In this document: one piece after another, positions 63,322-64,000 of the stretch
Layout: every line of letters begins with the position of its first letter
Position numbering within the stretch: position 1 is the first letter of the stretch
Assembly (NCBI GenBank): GCA_964538485.1
Contig: CAZIHJ010000002.1
Span: 1-64,000, forward strand
DNA: 64,000 bases
Origin: JBJXHC01 sp964538485
GTDB taxonomy: Bacteria > Bacteroidota > Ignavibacteria > UBA10030 > UBA6906
Direction of reading: 5' to 3'
The notes under the pieces: generated by a model
Databases searched by the model: none
What the model saw: the letters and a program-made list of their open reading frames with translations, nothing else
Told to the model about the DNA's origin: nothing
Made by a program: the position numbers and the translations under genes

Positions 63322-63340
63322 ACCATTTAAGGAGATACTT

Positions 63341-64000
63341 TTGGAAAACAAGCTTCTACAGCTCTACACCCTGCAGTTGATCGATACAAACCTCGATGAG
63401 CTTGAAGAGATGAAAGGGAGTCTCCCGCATGAGGTGCGAAAACTGGAGGCAAGACATGCGGAGTTGCTCGCCAAAATACAAGACCTTGATCGAACAATGC
63501 GCGATGCGTTTTCCCAACGCGAAAATGCAGACAACGAAATTCTCTCGCTCAAGGAAAAGTCGGGAAAATACAAATCACAACAACTTCAAGTGCGGAACAA
63601 CAAGGAATACGATGCCCTGACCCGTGAAATCGATCATGCAACGGAGACCGCAGCCCGTCTCGAAAAAGAGATGGCCGCTTTGGAGATACAGGCAACGGTT
63701 GCACGCACAAGCATTGAAACGGAGAAGAAAGAGCTGGAAGCCCTGGAGATAGTCCTCGCAGAAAAGCGCAAGGACCTGGCAGAGGTTTCCAAGAGCACGG
63801 AAGATGAAGAACGGAAATACCAGCACGAACGCGAGAAAGCCCTTGTACGCATCAGCAAGGCCGACCTGGAGGTCTACGAGAGAATTCGCAAAGCTCGCAA
63901 AGGAAAGGCAATTGTCCCGGTAAAGCGGGGATCATGCGGGGGATGTTTCAACAAAGTTCCCCCTCAGGAACTCCTCGAGTTGCGGCAAAACAAGAAGATT
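63341..64000 (+). CDS. Zinc-ribbon coiled-coil protein (COG1579-like), 3' truncated by window end
   Basis: A TTG start at 63341 is preceded by AAGGAG at 63328-63333, and the frame stays open for 220 codons to the window edge. The product starts MENKLLQLYTLQLIDTNLDE and is a long charged coiled coil (LEEMKGSLPHEVRKLEARHA and onward, with NNKEYDALTREIDHA). It ends in the first half of a C4 zinc ribbon, RGSCGGCFNKVPPQ, whose second cysteine pair should lie beyond the window. The family (zf-RING_7) has a proposed nucleic-acid-related role but no settled function. Confidence 0.88.
   Translation, partial: MENKLLQLYTLQLIDTNLDELEEMKGSLPHEVRKLEARHAELLAKIQDLDRTMRDAFSQRENADNEILSLKEKSGKYKSQQLQVRNNKEYDALTREIDHATETAARLEKEMAALEIQATVARTSIETEKKELEALEIVLAEKRKDLAEVSKSTEDEERKYQHEREKALVRISKADLEVYERIRKARKGKAIVPVKRGSCGGCFNKVPPQELLELRQNKKI

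Overview
The window comes from a bacterium of the FCB superphylum, most likely the Ignavibacteria/Chlorobi/Kapabacteria side rather than classical Bacteroidetes. Six large secreted proteins fill the first 24 kb. Each ends, or in one case was about to end where an assembly gap intervenes, in a type IX secretion (T9SS) type A sorting domain with the YPNPFNP signature common in that group. Base composition is about half GC. One promoter is close to sigma70 consensus (TTGCAA-17-TATAAT) and two others are TTGACA-17-CATATT, which differs from the TAnnTTTG type of classical Bacteroidetes. No rRNA, tRNA, CRISPR array, prophage or transposase gene was recognised.

Layout. 1-24.3 kb: an accessory secretome on the + strand, with a truncated Ig-domain protein, a zinc-finger methyltransferase, two subtilisin-like proteases, two very large sialidase-repeat (BNR) paralogues, a choice-of-anchor-J protein and a small lipoprotein. 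Three of the giants share the same extracellular modules. 24.3-32.3 kb: a - strand housekeeping block (plsY, split transketolase, htrA, purB, an aldehyde dehydrogenase, lysine 6-transaminase). 32.5-41.6 kb: a + strand block (larB, cystathionine beta-synthase plus gamma-lyase/synthase, a nucleotidyltransferase-phosphohexomutase fusion, a PTS IIA protein, an unknown, lgt, a glutaredoxin-like protein, a 59-residue membrane protein, rlmB). 41.6-45.5 kb: small accessory genes separated by copies of one composite palindromic repeat. 45.5-59.1 kb: a - strand block (NtrC-type regulator with a co-translated secreted protein, acyl-CoA carboxylase beta, acyl-CoA dehydrogenase, meaB, a sugar epimerase, purD, a glycosyltransferase, an M24 peptidase, guaB, glutaryl-CoA dehydrogenase). 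59.3-62.1 kb: a signalling locus (sigma54 activator, single-domain receiver, and divergently a receiver fused to a histidine-phosphotransfer domain with no kinase ATPase domain). 62.2-64 kb: a NIF3-family gene and a truncated zinc-ribbon coiled-coil gene.

How the genes fit together. Lysine 6-transaminase plus the adjacent aldehyde dehydrogenase would give 2-aminoadipate. Glutaryl-CoA dehydrogenase, acyl-CoA dehydrogenase, a methylcrotonyl/propionyl-type carboxyltransferase and MeaB point to amino-acid and short-chain acyl-CoA oxidation, which suits an organism secreting many proteases. The CBS/CGL pair indicates transsulfuration.

Three 100-N assembly gaps (20293-20392, 23592-23691, 47806-47905) interrupt genes, so the reading frames drawn across them are partly artificial. 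The most unusual signals are the GTAGG-ended palindromes whose arms differ yet stay perfectly complementary, the cassette-like region they delimit, and the receiver-phosphotransfer protein that lacks a kinase domain.
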